The notes under the pieces: generated by a model | The model's database searches: none | Seen by the model: only the letters and a program-made list of their open reading frames with translations | Told to the model about the DNA's origin: nothing | Program-made: the position numbers and the translations under genes | Source of the DNA: Chitinophaga solisilvae | Lineage (GTDB): Bacteria; Bacteroidota; Bacteroidia; Chitinophagales; Chitinophagaceae | Reading direction: 5' to 3' | DNA length: 51,845 nucleotides | Assembly: GCF_009928525.1 (NCBI RefSeq) | Contig: NZ_JAABOK010000019.1 | Coordinates: 1-51,845 of the forward strand | Shown: positions 31,816-41,166 of the stretch, one piece after another | Layout: each line of letters begins with the position of its first letter | Numbering within the stretch: the stretch's first letter is position 1

Positions 31816-34257
31816 ATGCAAATTAAGAAAATTTTGCTTACAGGATTCCTGTGCGCAGGGGTAATCTATGCCCGGGCCCAGGAGGAGCAACACGCCGCTG
31901 TTGCCGGTCATGTAATCAGTGAACAGTCTGCACCCGTAGCGGCAGCCGCCATATACCTGTCACCCGGCAATAAATCCGCCACCACCGATGCCAGCGGCGC
32001 TTTCCATATCACCGCGGCAGCTCCCGGAAAATATATGCTCCACATCAGCGCCCCGGGATATAAAGGCATTGCCAGAAAAATAGTGCTCACCGCCGGCCGT
32101 ACGTTGCAGCTGGAAGAACAACTGAAGAAAGATGTTCGTGAAATCAATACCGTATCTGTTACCGGCGTTTCCAAAAACAGGGAAATCAACCGGCAGGCAT
32201 ATAACGTATTATCCGTAGATGCCCGCCCGCTGCACAACTCCACGATGGACCTGGGTCAGGTGCTGAACCGTGTATCCGGCGTAAGGGTGCGTGAATCCGG
32301 CGGAGTGGGATCTGATATACGTTTCAGCCTGAACGGCTTCAGCGGCCGCCAGGTAAAGTTTTTCCTCGACGGTATGCCCATGGATAATTTGGGTTCTGCC
32401 TTCCAGCTGAATAACATCCCCGTGAACTTTGCCAGCCGCATAGAAATATACAAGGGAGTAGTGCCCGTATGGCTCGGCGGCGACGCCCTGGGTGGTGCAG
32501 TAAACATTATTACCAACACACAGCCACGCACCTACGCAGATGTTTCCTATTCCTACGGATCATTCAATACCCATAAATCCGCTATCAGCGCAGGGTATAC
32601 CGCAAAATCAGGATTCACCCTGCAGATGAACGCCTTCCAGAATTATTCCGATAATAACTATTGGGTAGATGTCAATGTCGTGGATTTCAACACCGGCCTG
32701 CACAATCCAGGCAGGGTAAGGCGTTTCCACGACCGCTACCACAATGAAACACTGGTGCTGTACGCCGGCGTTACCGGTAAAAAGTATGCAGATCAGTTAC
32801 TTATTGGTGGCACCATCGGTAAAAGCAAGGCGGATATACAGACGGGCAACCGCATGGAAGATGTTTTCGGCAGCCGCTGGAGATCAGGCTCCCTGTTGCA
32901 GCCTTCCCTGAAATATCTGAAGCGGAACCTCTTTGTGAAAGGCTTTGATGTACGCGTCAGCGCTAACTTCAACCTGGGTGAAGAACGCGCTGTAGATACC
33001 GCCTTTAAAAGATATAACTGGGCCGGCGAGTATGAATATAAAGATGCAGCCAACCCAAATAGGTTAGGTGGTGAAAGCTCCCTGTCTGATTACAGATACC
33101 GGAATAACAACGGCGCTGTCAACGCTGCACTCAGCTACACCATTAACGACCGCCATGCTATTACGTTCAATGAACTGTTTACCACCTTCAACAGAAAGGC
33201 AAAGAACAATTTTGATCCGGAAAGTATTTTTGACAAACAGCCGCGTAAAACCGGCAAATACATCAGTGGATTATCCTACCGGGCCAATATCACGAAAACA
33301 ATCAATGCTACCGCTTTTGCGAAGCATTATTTCCAGCGGAACATTACACATTCCATCACAGATACCTACGATCGGGAGAAAGAAGTACGGTATTATGACG
33401 TGGCTATCCAGCGCGGTAGTTTCTCCAAAATGGGCTATGGCCTGGCGGCTACCTGGTTTATTACGCCACGGCTGCAGCTGAAAGGTTCCTATGAGAAAGC
33501 CTTTCGCCTGCCTGAGAATGAAGAGCTGTTCGGCGATATGATCAATGAATCCGCCACCATGGACCTCCGCCCGGAAAGCAGCCATAATGTGAACATCGGC
33601 GCTAATTACAGCTTTAACATCGGAAAGGACCATGCGTTTGAAGTGCAGGGCGATTTCATCTTCCGGAATACCAGCGATTATATCCGCAGTATGCTGATCT
33701 TCAGCAATCATAAAAATGAGTACATCAAAAAAAGTACGAATGATGAAAGCGTGACCAACAGAGGCATAGATGCGGAAATCCACTACCGTTACAAAAACCG
33801 TTTCTCCCTGAACAGCAGCTTCACCTATCAGAATATCCGGAACCAGACGGAATTTGAAATGTTGCCGTCAGGTAACCGCTCCACGGTGGTCAGCACAGTA
33901 TATAAAGACCGTATTCCCAATGTGCCCTATATGTATGGTAATACCAATGCCGCCATCTCCTTTGATAATGTATTGCATAAAGGAAACCGGCTGTCGGTAG
34001 GTTACAACCTGACCTATGTAAATCAGTTCTACCTGTTCTGGCCCAGCCAGGGCACCAGGGATACCAAACTGATCATCCCGACGCAGTGGGGGCATGATGT
34101 CAATATGCTGTATGCGCTGGCGGAAGGTAAATATAATATCGGGCTGGAATGCCTGAACATAGCGGATTCCCCGCTGTTCGACAACTACCGCTTACAGAAA
34201 CCCGGCAGGGCTTTCTATGTCAAACTCCGCTATTACTTCTCCCGTAATACTTTATAA
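31816..34257 (+). CDS. TonB-dependent outer-membrane receptor (XusA-type)
   Basis: 813 aa. Signal peptide, then a carboxypeptidase-regulatory-like domain (VAGHVISEQSAPVAAAAIYLSPG, residues about 30-105). The plug follows (YNVLSVDARPLHN, then LGQVLNRVSGVRVRESGGVGSDIRFSLNGF) and then a 22-strand-type barrel ending in YYFSRNTL. Probably transports a ferric siderophore or similar ligand with energy from TonB. Followed by DUF4374 and PepSY genes, the same order as XusA-XusB-XusC in Bacteroides. Its ligand is not shown. Confidence 0.9.
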   Translation: MQIKKILLTGFLCAGVIYARAQEEQHAAVAGHVISEQSAPVAAAAIYLSPGNKSATTDASGAFHITAAAPGKYMLHISAPGYKGIARKIVLTAGRTLQLEEQLKKDVREINTVSVTGVSKNREINRQAYNVLSVDARPLHNSTMDLGQVLNRVSGVRVRESGGVGSDIRFSLNGFSGRQVKFFLDGMPMDNLGSAFQLNNIPVNFASRIEIYKGVVPVWLGGDALGGAVNIITNTQPRTYADVSYSYGSFNTHKSAISAGYTAKSGFTLQMNAFQNYSDNNYWVDVNVVDFNTGLHNPGRVRRFHDRYHNETLVLYAGVTGKKYADQLLIGGTIGKSKADIQTGNRMEDVFGSRWRSGSLLQPSLKYLKRNLFVKGFDVRVSANFNLGEERAVDTAFKRYNWAGEYEYKDAANPNRLGGESSLSDYRYRNNNGAVNAALSYTINDRHAITFNELFTTFNRKAKNNFDPESIFDKQPRKTGKYISGLSYRANITKTINATAFAKHYFQRNITHSITDTYDREKEVRYYDVAIQRGSFSKMGYGLAATWFITPRLQLKGSYEKAFRLPENEELFGDMINESATMDLRPESSHNVNIGANYSFNIGKDHAFEVQGDFIFRNTSDYIRSMLIFSNHKNEYIKKSTNDESVTNRGIDAEIHYRYKNRFSLNSSFTYQNIRNQTEFEMLPSGNRSTVVSTVYKDRIPNVPYMYGNTNAAISFDNVLHKGNRLSVGYNLTYVNQFYLFWPSQGTRDTKLIIPTQWGHDVNMLYALAEGKYNIGLECLNIADSPLFDNYRLQKPGRAFYVKLRYYFSRNTL

Positions 34258-34290
34258 AATAATAAACAGGATTTATAAAAACTGAATAAG

Positions 34291-35544
34291 ATGAAGAAAA
34301 CTGTAACACTGCTCCTGTCAGGAGTGATAGGATCTATGGTAATGATGAGCGCCTGCTCCAAAAGCAGTAAGGACGAAGCGCCCACCGGCGGAAAGGTGGA
34401 TACATCCGGACTTAAAAGATCAAAATATGTATTTGTGTATACAGGTCAGGGTACCGCTGCAGGCACCTATATTGTAACCGCCGATGATGTCACCAAAGGC
34501 AGCATTTCTTCCACCAACAACGGGGTGGAAACAGATGCCTATTCCTTTATCATCCAGAACAACACCATCTTTGCGCAGGTCTACGGAGCGCAGGGACCTG
34601 TTACACCATACCGCATTTACAGCGATAACGGGCAGGTAGGCGTTGTAGGCCGAGTGGTGAATACTTTCAGAACAGGTGTGTACGGAACAGTTAACAGCGA
34701 TTTCTGGGTAGGCGGCTCCGACCCGCGCGGAAACGGCGTAGGAGAGCTGTTCCTGTTTGATGCCGTTAACCTCAGACTGGCAGGCAAAAGCACCACAGAC
34801 CTGAAACAGATTACCGGCACCGGCGATAATGCTGTGTGGACAGGCGTTTTCCAGGTAGATAACAAACTGTATATGCCTTTCTACAAATTCAAACCCGGTG
34901 CTAACGGCTCTCCGTGGGATGGCCAGTACGGCAGCCTGGACAGCAGCTGGGTAGCGGTTTTTAGCTATCCCGGACTGAAGTTTGAAAAAGTGATCGGCGA
35001 CGACCGTACCAGCTTCATCGGTAACTGGTTTGGTATGCACGGGCTGCGTCAGATTGAGAACGGAGATGTATATGCATGGTCTACTGCCGGCGCTATCAAC
35101 GGCGTGAAATCCAAAAAGCCTTCCGGTATTGTCCGTATCAAAAAGGGTACAGAGCAGTTTGATAAGAGCTATTTCTTTAATGTGGAAGAAAAGATCAAAT
35201 CCAAAATTGCGCGCGGCGAATACATTGCCAATGGTAAATTCCTGCTGTCTGTTTACAACGGCGTAGCCGAAGATAATGTATCCGGCGGAAGGATCAGGAT
35301 GGTGATTGCAGATGTCATTAATCAGACGATCACCGAAGTGAAAGGTATACCGGAGCATGACCAGGCATCTTTCAGAATGCAGGTGTTTTATGAAGGAGAT
35401 GGTAAAACCATTGATTATGTGATGGAGGACGACAACAAGCAGTTCTATGTATATGTTATCAACGCCGAAACAGCTACCGCTGTGAGAGGGCTGCATATCC
35501 AGGGCGCTTCCAACGTGACTTCCATCGCCAGGTTAAAATATTAA
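34291..35544 (+). CDS. DUF4374 surface lipoprotein (XusB-type)
   Basis: 417 aa. Lipobox MMSAC, then SKYVFVYTGQGTAAGTYIVTADDVTKGSIS, NDxWVGGSDPRGNGVGELFLFD and further repeated strand segments of a seven-bladed propeller. DUF4374 proteins such as XusB bind enterobactin-type ligands at the cell surface and hand them to the TonB receptor. It sits 33 bp after the receptor and before the PepSY gene, and a terminator-like hairpin follows. Confidence 0.9.
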   Translation: MKKTVTLLLSGVIGSMVMMSACSKSSKDEAPTGGKVDTSGLKRSKYVFVYTGQGTAAGTYIVTADDVTKGSISSTNNGVETDAYSFIIQNNTIFAQVYGAQGPVTPYRIYSDNGQVGVVGRVVNTFRTGVYGTVNSDFWVGGSDPRGNGVGELFLFDAVNLRLAGKSTTDLKQITGTGDNAVWTGVFQVDNKLYMPFYKFKPGANGSPWDGQYGSLDSSWVAVFSYPGLKFEKVIGDDRTSFIGNWFGMHGLRQIENGDVYAWSTAGAINGVKSKKPSGIVRIKKGTEQFDKSYFFNVEEKIKSKIARGEYIANGKFLLSVYNGVAEDNVSGGRIRMVIADVINQTITEVKGIPEHDQASFRMQVFYEGDGKTIDYVMEDDNKQFYVYVINAETATAVRGLHIQGASNVTSIARLKY

Positions 35545-35557
35545 TTCATTAAAGAGA

Positions 35558-35588
35558 GGGGCGTCCTGAAAGGGCGTCCCTTGTTGTA
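35558..35588 (+). terminator. Hairpin between the DUF4374 and PepSY genes
   Basis: A 9-bp stem with two G-U pairs (GGGGCGTCC 35558-35566, GGGCGTCCC 35572-35580) and a TGAAA loop, followed by TTGTTGT. The U-tract is short, so it probably attenuates rather than stops transcription into the PepSY gene. Confidence 0.6.
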
Positions 35589-35592
35589 TAAT

Positions 35593-36702
35593 ATGAAGAA
35601 ACTGTTTAAAAAGGTAAATGCCTGGTTACATCTGTGGCTGGGGCTTGTTTCAGGTATACTTGTATTTGTTATCAGCATCACCGGCTGTTTTATTGTTTTT
35701 GAGCAGGAGCTGAAAGACCTGTTGAATCCGGAACTGCGTATTGCTCCCCAGGAAGAACACCTGCTGCTGCCGCCTTCCCGGTTGTATGAAACGGCTGCCG
35801 CAGCATTTCCCGGCCGGGAAATTTATTCCGTATGGTATCATGGCCTGAACAGGGCCGCGCATATCAGTCTGGCTGCGGATTCTACCTTATACGTAAATCC
35901 TTACACCGGCGCATTGCTGGCGGTGAAACCGCATCATGACTTTTTCAGTTTCATGGAAGAGGGACATACCAGTTTATGGATGGGCCGTAAAATAGGCCAT
36001 GCTGTTGTCAGCTGGAGTACTTTTATATTCTTTCTGCTGTTGCTGAGCGGCATCGTCTTATGGTTTCCGAAGAAATGGAATAAAGCCGGCGTGAATAACA
36101 GTTTCAAGGTGAAATGGAAAGCGAAGTGGAAGCGGCTGAATTATGACCTGCATAATGTACTGGGATTTTACGCGCTGCTGGTAGCATTTGTGATGGCGGC
36201 CACCGGTATGATTATGGGGCTGTCGTGGTTTTCAAAAAGCGTGTACTGGCTTACCGGCGGTAAAACGATGGAGCGGCGGGAAGCAGCGCATGTAGCGCCT
36301 TATCCGCAGCATGCCATCCGTTTGCGGGTGGATGAAGCCTGGAACAAAGTACGCCATGAAATTGCCATGTACAATAAGCATGACATTATCGCTTCCTTCC
36401 CGGATGAGGAAGATGAACCTATATACCTCTGTACGGATATGAAGATGGGCATCTGGCGGGATCTTTATATGGATCCTAACAACCTGGAGCTGTTACCATC
36501 TTCCAACAAAAGAATCACAGATCTTCCTTTTGCGGGCCAGCTGCGCAAAGCCAACTACGGCCTGCATGTAGGAGCCATCGGTGGCTTTGCCACCAAGCTG
36601 CTTTATTTCCTGGGAAGTCTTATCTGCGCCAGTCTGCCTGTTACGGGCTTTTATATCTGGTGGCACCGGGGAAAGAAAAGCGGCAGAAAAGTTACATCAT
36701 GA
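35593..36702 (+). CDS. PepSY-domain inner-membrane protein (XusC-type)
   Basis: 369 aa from ATG 35593, not the TTG at 35581. Architecture: helix 1 (about 15-40), PepSY domains, two central helices (about 140-160 and 198-220), and a C-terminal helix (about 340-360). Motifs VNAWLHLWLGLVSGILVFVISITGCFIVFEQEL, HDFFSFMEEGHTSLWMG and KRLNYDLHNVLGFYALL belong to the PepSY-associated TM family, linked to ferric-siderophore reduction. Several conserved His (HLWLG, GHTSLW, HNVLG) could bind haem. Its stop overlaps the next start by 4 bp. Confidence 0.9.
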   Translation: MKKLFKKVNAWLHLWLGLVSGILVFVISITGCFIVFEQELKDLLNPELRIAPQEEHLLLPPSRLYETAAAAFPGREIYSVWYHGLNRAAHISLAADSTLYVNPYTGALLAVKPHHDFFSFMEEGHTSLWMGRKIGHAVVSWSTFIFFLLLLSGIVLWFPKKWNKAGVNNSFKVKWKAKWKRLNYDLHNVLGFYALLVAFVMAATGMIMGLSWFSKSVYWLTGGKTMERREAAHVAPYPQHAIRLRVDEAWNKVRHEIAMYNKHDIIASFPDEEDEPIYLCTDMKMGIWRDLYMDPNNLELLPSSNKRITDLPFAGQLRKANYGLHVGAIGGFATKLLYFLGSLICASLPVTGFYIWWHRGKKSGRKVTS

Positions 36703-39140
36703 AAATAATAACACGACATAATATATTTTTTACGGGGAGATGGCTGTTGTTATGCCTCCTGCTGCTGACGTATTTTACAGCGCAGGCGCAGCAACGTATA
36801 GCCGGCAGGGTTACAGATAATCAGGGAGAGGCGGTGCCGTTTGCGGGAGTACTCCTGCTGCATCTGCCGGACTCGCAGCGGGTTTCCACCGCCATCAGTG
36901 ATACTGCAGGCTACTTCCAGCTGCCGGCGGCAGCAAAAGGCAGCTACCTGCTGAAAGTAAGCAGCATGGAACACCTGGCCTATACCGGCCCGCAGTTTAC
37001 CTTGCCGGAGGGCACAGCGTTGCATCAGCTGCCGGATGTTGTGCTGACACGCCATCAGCGTATGTTGCAGGCGGTGCACATCAGCGGAGGCCGGCCTGCA
37101 GTAGAACAACAGATGGATAAAACAGTGATGCGCATTGAAAACAGTGTACTGGCAGAAGGCAGCACCGCACTGGAATTGCTGGCGAAGATGCCGGGCGTAA
37201 CGGTAGATAACAGCGGGAATGTAAGCCTGAAAGGCAGGCCCGGCACGCTGGTGATGATTAACGGCAAGCCTGCCTACCTTACCGGCAACCAGCTGGCCAA
37301 TCTGCTGAGAGGTACGGCCTCCGGCAATATCTCCAGGATAGAAATCATGACCAATCCTTCGGCCAGGTACGACGCTTCCGGAAAAGGAGGTATCGTTAAT
37401 ATTGTGATGAAGAAAAGTACGAAAGATGATTTCAACGGTACAGTATCCGTTAACGGCGGCGCCGGAAGGGGAGCGCGCGGCGGCGGCAATGTCAGTACGA
37501 ACTACAGCACCGGAAAATTAAATGTTTTCGGCAGTTATAACTACATCTTCGAAGACCTGAAAAATGATTATATCACCCTGCGGGAATTTGAAAACCATAC
37601 CTTCCGCAGGGAGCAGACCAATAACGAAACCGCCCGCCTGCGCGCGCATGATTTTCGTGCAGGCGCAGACGTTACCATCAATGCCCGCAATACCATAGGG
37701 CTGCAGGTGAGCGGTAACGCAGGGAAATATCCTGTAGTGCAGCAGACACAGAACCTGCTGACAGGGCTGACGGACCATACACGCCTGCAGGATGCCCGCA
37801 CGGCTACCACCGGGAAGGAAAACTGGCTCGACCTGCTCTATAACGTCAGCTACCTGCACCGCTTTAATGATAAAGGCCACGAAGTAACGGTGGATGCGGA
37901 CTATGTCAGCCATTACTCCCGCATGAAGCAGCAGCTGGACACCCGTTACCATGCGCAGGACGGAACGCCGCTTCCCGCTGCCGGCAGCAGGAAGGGAGAC
38001 ATCCCCTCGGAGAACAATATCTATGTACTGAAAACCGATTACGCATTACCGCTGGGCAAAGCCGGGAAACTGGAAGCCGGATGGAAAGGCAGTTACGTGA
38101 AAACAGAGAACAACCTGCAGTATGATACGCTGCATAACCACGCGTATGAGCCGGATCACAGCGCCAGCAATCACTTCATTTATCAGGAACATATACAGGC
38201 CGGCTATGTGAACCTGAAGCAGACATACGGCAAGTTCAGCATACAGGCCGGCCTGCGCGGAGAATATACGCATACCCGCGGCCATCAGATCACCACAGAT
38301 TCCGTAGCTACCCGCAGCTACTTCAAATTGTTCCCTTCCATATTCCTCAGCCGCGAATTCAACGATCATCATAAACTGCAGCTGAGCTATAGCCGGCGCA
38401 TTGAAAGGCCCGGCTACTGGGACCTGAATCCGTTCCGCCTGTATGCTGATCCGTTTAACTATGAAGAAGGAAACCCTTACCTGCTGCCTGCCATTGCCAA
38501 TACGGCGGAGATGAGCTACACCTTCAGGTCTGTTTACCATGCTACGCTGACCTACAGCAGAAGTACAGACGTCATCAGTAACCTGGTAGGCGCTGCACAG
38601 GATCATACGGTTATGTATACACGCCCGGAAAACCTGGCCAGCTTCACCAATTACGGCCTGAGCATTACTGCTGCCACCGATTTTACGAGGTGGTGGAAAG
38701 GTTCGCAGTTCATCAACCTGTTTCATAATACATTCAGCGCAGGCGCGGCCGGCAAACAGGTGTTTAAAGGCGGCAGCTTCACCTTCGATTCGCAGAACAC
38801 CTTTACCATCAGCAGCCGCTGGAAAGCGGAACTGAATGCCCTGTTCCGCACCAGCGAAGTGTCGGGCGTATTCACCACAAAATCTTATTACATGATTTCG
38901 GCCGGCGCACAGCGGGAAGTGCTGAAAGGCAAAGGAACCATCAAGCTGCTGGTAAATGATATTTTCCGCAGCCGCCGTATAAAAGAGTATTCTCTCTATA
39001 ACAACATATATACTTATAACGATAACCGCTTCGACTCCAGGTCCTGTATGCTCTCTTTCAGCTACCGCTTCGGAAGCGGCACGCAGGACAAAGGCAGGCG
39101 TAGCACCGGCAGTGAAGAGCTGAAAGGAAGATTAAAGTAG
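36699..39140 (+). CDS. TonB-dependent receptor-like outer-membrane beta-barrel protein
   Basis: 813 aa from ATG 36699, overlapping the PepSY stop (ATGA). Signal peptide ending AQAQQ, then a carboxypeptidase-regulatory-like domain (IAGRVTDNQGEAVPFAGVLLL). A plug-like part (LELLAKMPGVTVDNSGNVSLKGRPGTLVMING) and a C-terminal OMP_b-brl_3 barrel follow. This family often lacks clear transport partners. Its translational coupling to the PepSY gene makes it a likely fifth surface component of the iron island. Confidence 0.88.
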   Translation: MKIITRHNIFFTGRWLLLCLLLLTYFTAQAQQRIAGRVTDNQGEAVPFAGVLLLHLPDSQRVSTAISDTAGYFQLPAAAKGSYLLKVSSMEHLAYTGPQFTLPEGTALHQLPDVVLTRHQRMLQAVHISGGRPAVEQQMDKTVMRIENSVLAEGSTALELLAKMPGVTVDNSGNVSLKGRPGTLVMINGKPAYLTGNQLANLLRGTASGNISRIEIMTNPSARYDASGKGGIVNIVMKKSTKDDFNGTVSVNGGAGRGARGGGNVSTNYSTGKLNVFGSYNYIFEDLKNDYITLREFENHTFRREQTNNETARLRAHDFRAGADVTINARNTIGLQVSGNAGKYPVVQQTQNLLTGLTDHTRLQDARTATTGKENWLDLLYNVSYLHRFNDKGHEVTVDADYVSHYSRMKQQLDTRYHAQDGTPLPAAGSRKGDIPSENNIYVLKTDYALPLGKAGKLEAGWKGSYVKTENNLQYDTLHNHAYEPDHSASNHFIYQEHIQAGYVNLKQTYGKFSIQAGLRGEYTHTRGHQITTDSVATRSYFKLFPSIFLSREFNDHHKLQLSYSRRIERPGYWDLNPFRLYADPFNYEEGNPYLLPAIANTAEMSYTFRSVYHATLTYSRSTDVISNLVGAAQDHTVMYTRPENLASFTNYGLSITAATDFTRWWKGSQFINLFHNTFSAGAAGKQVFKGGSFTFDSQNTFTISSRWKAELNALFRTSEVSGVFTTKSYYMISAGAQREVLKGKGTIKLLVNDIFRSRRIKEYSLYNNIYTYNDNRFDSRSCMLSFSYRFGSGTQDKGRRSTGSEELKGRLK

Positions 39141-39165
39141 AAAGGAAAATATATCTGGTGAAACA

Positions 39166-39314
39166 TTAATTACGAATTACAAATTGCGAATTACGAATGT
39201 AGAAGCGAAGATTTAATCGGAGATTAAAGAAGATAACTATTAAATATCTCTTTTGATCTCCGATTAAATCTTCGCTTCTACATTCGTAATTCGTAATTCG
39301 CAATTCGTAATTAA
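39166..39314. repeat. Long intergenic palindrome, class A (A4), transition-only mismatches
   Basis: Left arm 39166-39235 and right arm 39245-39314 match at 64 of 70 positions, with a 9-nt loop. All six mismatches are transitions (C/T or A/G), leaving G-U or A-C pairs if folded. The core is GTAGAAGCGAAGATTTAATC. It lies between convergent genes. Confidence 0.95.
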
Positions 39315-39320
39315 ATTATC

Positions 39321-40577
39321 TTAAAGTTTCCTCAAACTCCACTGCTGCGACGAGTCTCTCGCGAAATTCCTGATTTTCAAACCTGCGGTATCCAGTCCGG
39401 CGCAGGCTTTATTGGAGGATCTGCTGACAAGCCGGAATGAATTGCTGAGGTAGGCGGGTACAATGGCCCATTGTTGGTTGCTGGTGCCGGTGTAGGTACG
39501 GAGAGCAACATTGGTGTCTGAGCGGGTAAGGCTTTTGGTAGAGTCGCTCCAGGCGGTGATTTTATAATATCCGTTACTTTGATGGCTGACTCTCCATCTT
39601 TGTCTGGCTGAATTACTGGAAGTATCTGCCCGGAGGACTGAGATCAGGCTGTCGGTTGTAAGGACCTTACTGCCGTTTAGTCCGGCGAGTAATTCATACG
39701 TGCCGTTGCTGGTGTAGGTGGTGATATTGTATTTGTACCTGATACCAAGAATGTCTGTGGCAGACAGGTTGCGGCGGTTGTAGGGCCAGCCTGTTCCATC
39801 TGTTTTAGTGAGGCGGTTTGCCTGGCTGGGATATAGCATGATAGAACTGAAGTCAAACGATCCGACCGGGGTGGCAGCTGATTTGATATTGTACTGATAA
39901 GCCCAGTTGGCACTAAGTCCGGAGGTGTTAACATTCACAAACAGGTCCCTGTCATGCCTGGTTTGTTCATGTTCGAGGCCTAATGCGTGTCCTATTTCAT
40001 GCGCCACATTACCGCTGGCAAAGGCAGTCGGGTCTATTGAAATAACCATTTCGCCGCCGGGTGCGCCGATGCTGGTTGCATAAGCGCTGCCATCGCTGTT
40101 TTGCTGCAGCAGGATGTATTCCTGTTGTGTTTCACTGACATCTTCCACAAACTGCAGTCCAAGGCCTGCACTGGTCCACATCTGGATGGCAGCAGGCCAC
40201 ATAACGGTGGTAAGGGTGTCTGAAGCGGAAGGGTCAAACCGGTAATAGATGGTTTTGTTGCTCCAGGTGCCGCCGTTGATAGTGCTTTCTGTAAGCGGAC
40301 TACCGGGCATCCGGATATCCGTTTTTTTCAGCACAATGTCGCCACCCAGCAGGTACTTTCCATTTTCAATTTCCAGCAGCTGTACCAGGTTGCCGCGATA
40401 ATACGCTTCGATCGTATTACCGCTCTGCCTGGGGTGATAGACTTCTGCTTTTGCATCCCATGGAGATGCGTTTTGTTGTTCACTGCCGGTAGTGGCATCA
40501 TTTTTTCTGCAGGAGAAAAGGGTAACAGCCATAACCGGAACCATTACCCATGCGTGCGAAAACTTAATAGTGCTCAT
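39321..40577 (-). CDS. Astacin-like (M12A) metalloprotease lipoprotein with C-terminal trefoil-like domain
   Basis: 418 aa. Lipobox VTLFSC. The zinc motif HEIGHALGLEHEQTRHDRD (His193, Glu194, His197, His203) is complete, and the Met-turn SIMLYP follows, as in astacin/flavastacin. The C-terminal part (about residues 300-418) contains repeated QRW/QQW units with Trp (ARQRWRVSHQ, NQQWAIVP, QQWSLRKL), like a ricin-type beta-trefoil for sugar binding. Likely a surface-anchored protease for peptide or glycan-coated substrates. Confidence 0.93.
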   Translation of the reverse strand: MSTIKFSHAWVMVPVMAVTLFSCRKNDATTGSEQQNASPWDAKAEVYHPRQSGNTIEAYYRGNLVQLLEIENGKYLLGGDIVLKKTDIRMPGSPLTESTINGGTWSNKTIYYRFDPSASDTLTTVMWPAAIQMWTSAGLGLQFVEDVSETQQEYILLQQNSDGSAYATSIGAPGGEMVISIDPTAFASGNVAHEIGHALGLEHEQTRHDRDLFVNVNTSGLSANWAYQYNIKSAATPVGSFDFSSIMLYPSQANRLTKTDGTGWPYNRRNLSATDILGIRYKYNITTYTSNGTYELLAGLNGSKVLTTDSLISVLRADTSSNSARQRWRVSHQSNGYYKITAWSDSTKSLTRSDTNVALRTYTGTSNQQWAIVPAYLSNSFRLVSRSSNKACAGLDTAGLKIRNFARDSSQQWSLRKL

Positions 40578-41166
40578 AGATTGTACTCATTTATACGGTG
40601 ATAAAAATGTACGGTGATGATGGATGATAAAGAAAGGTCAGCCTCCGTGCAGACGGAGGAAAGGCCACTGTGGTTCATTGGTTTTTCTGATGTAACTACA
40701 TACATATAAACAGCCGCTTCCGGCAGGAAGGATGCTGATTATACCGGGTTGATGTCATTGGCTATTCACTGTTTTTGTTTTGTAACCGGGTGCTCTTTGA
40801 TGGAAATATTCATGAAAGCTGACTATTGAAATAAGGTTGTCAGAAAATGTTTTCAGCCGGATAGTTAATAAATAGCATAGTCCTGTAAACAGCGGTGGTG
40901 GCTGCAGTCAGGGAGTTACATGAAGATAGGTGCTTCCATCTCCGGAAAACAACTATGTCAGTAAACATTGCTGGAAATTAATTCACTCGGCTAATTCGAC
41001 TGGTTGACAATACGCTACAACAGATCAGTAACATGTTAATTTCCGGGTTAAATAAACGCGATCAGATTTGCTCAACTAAGTTATTTAAAATAAATATAAA
41101 AGCCAAAGAAAAAAGTGCCCGTATATCTCTCTGTTGTAACTTACAATATACTTTACCTGCCTGTTT
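40578..41166. other. Long intergenic region between divergent genes
   Basis: 589 bp, AT-rich, with no credible open frame. One 7-bp hairpin (CCTCCGT-GCAG-ACGGAGG, 40642-40659) lies in the probable leader of the astacin gene. I saw no palindrome of the A-D classes and no clear promoter boxes; a TATACTTT-like stretch near 41147 may serve the DUF1801 gene. Confidence 0.4.
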
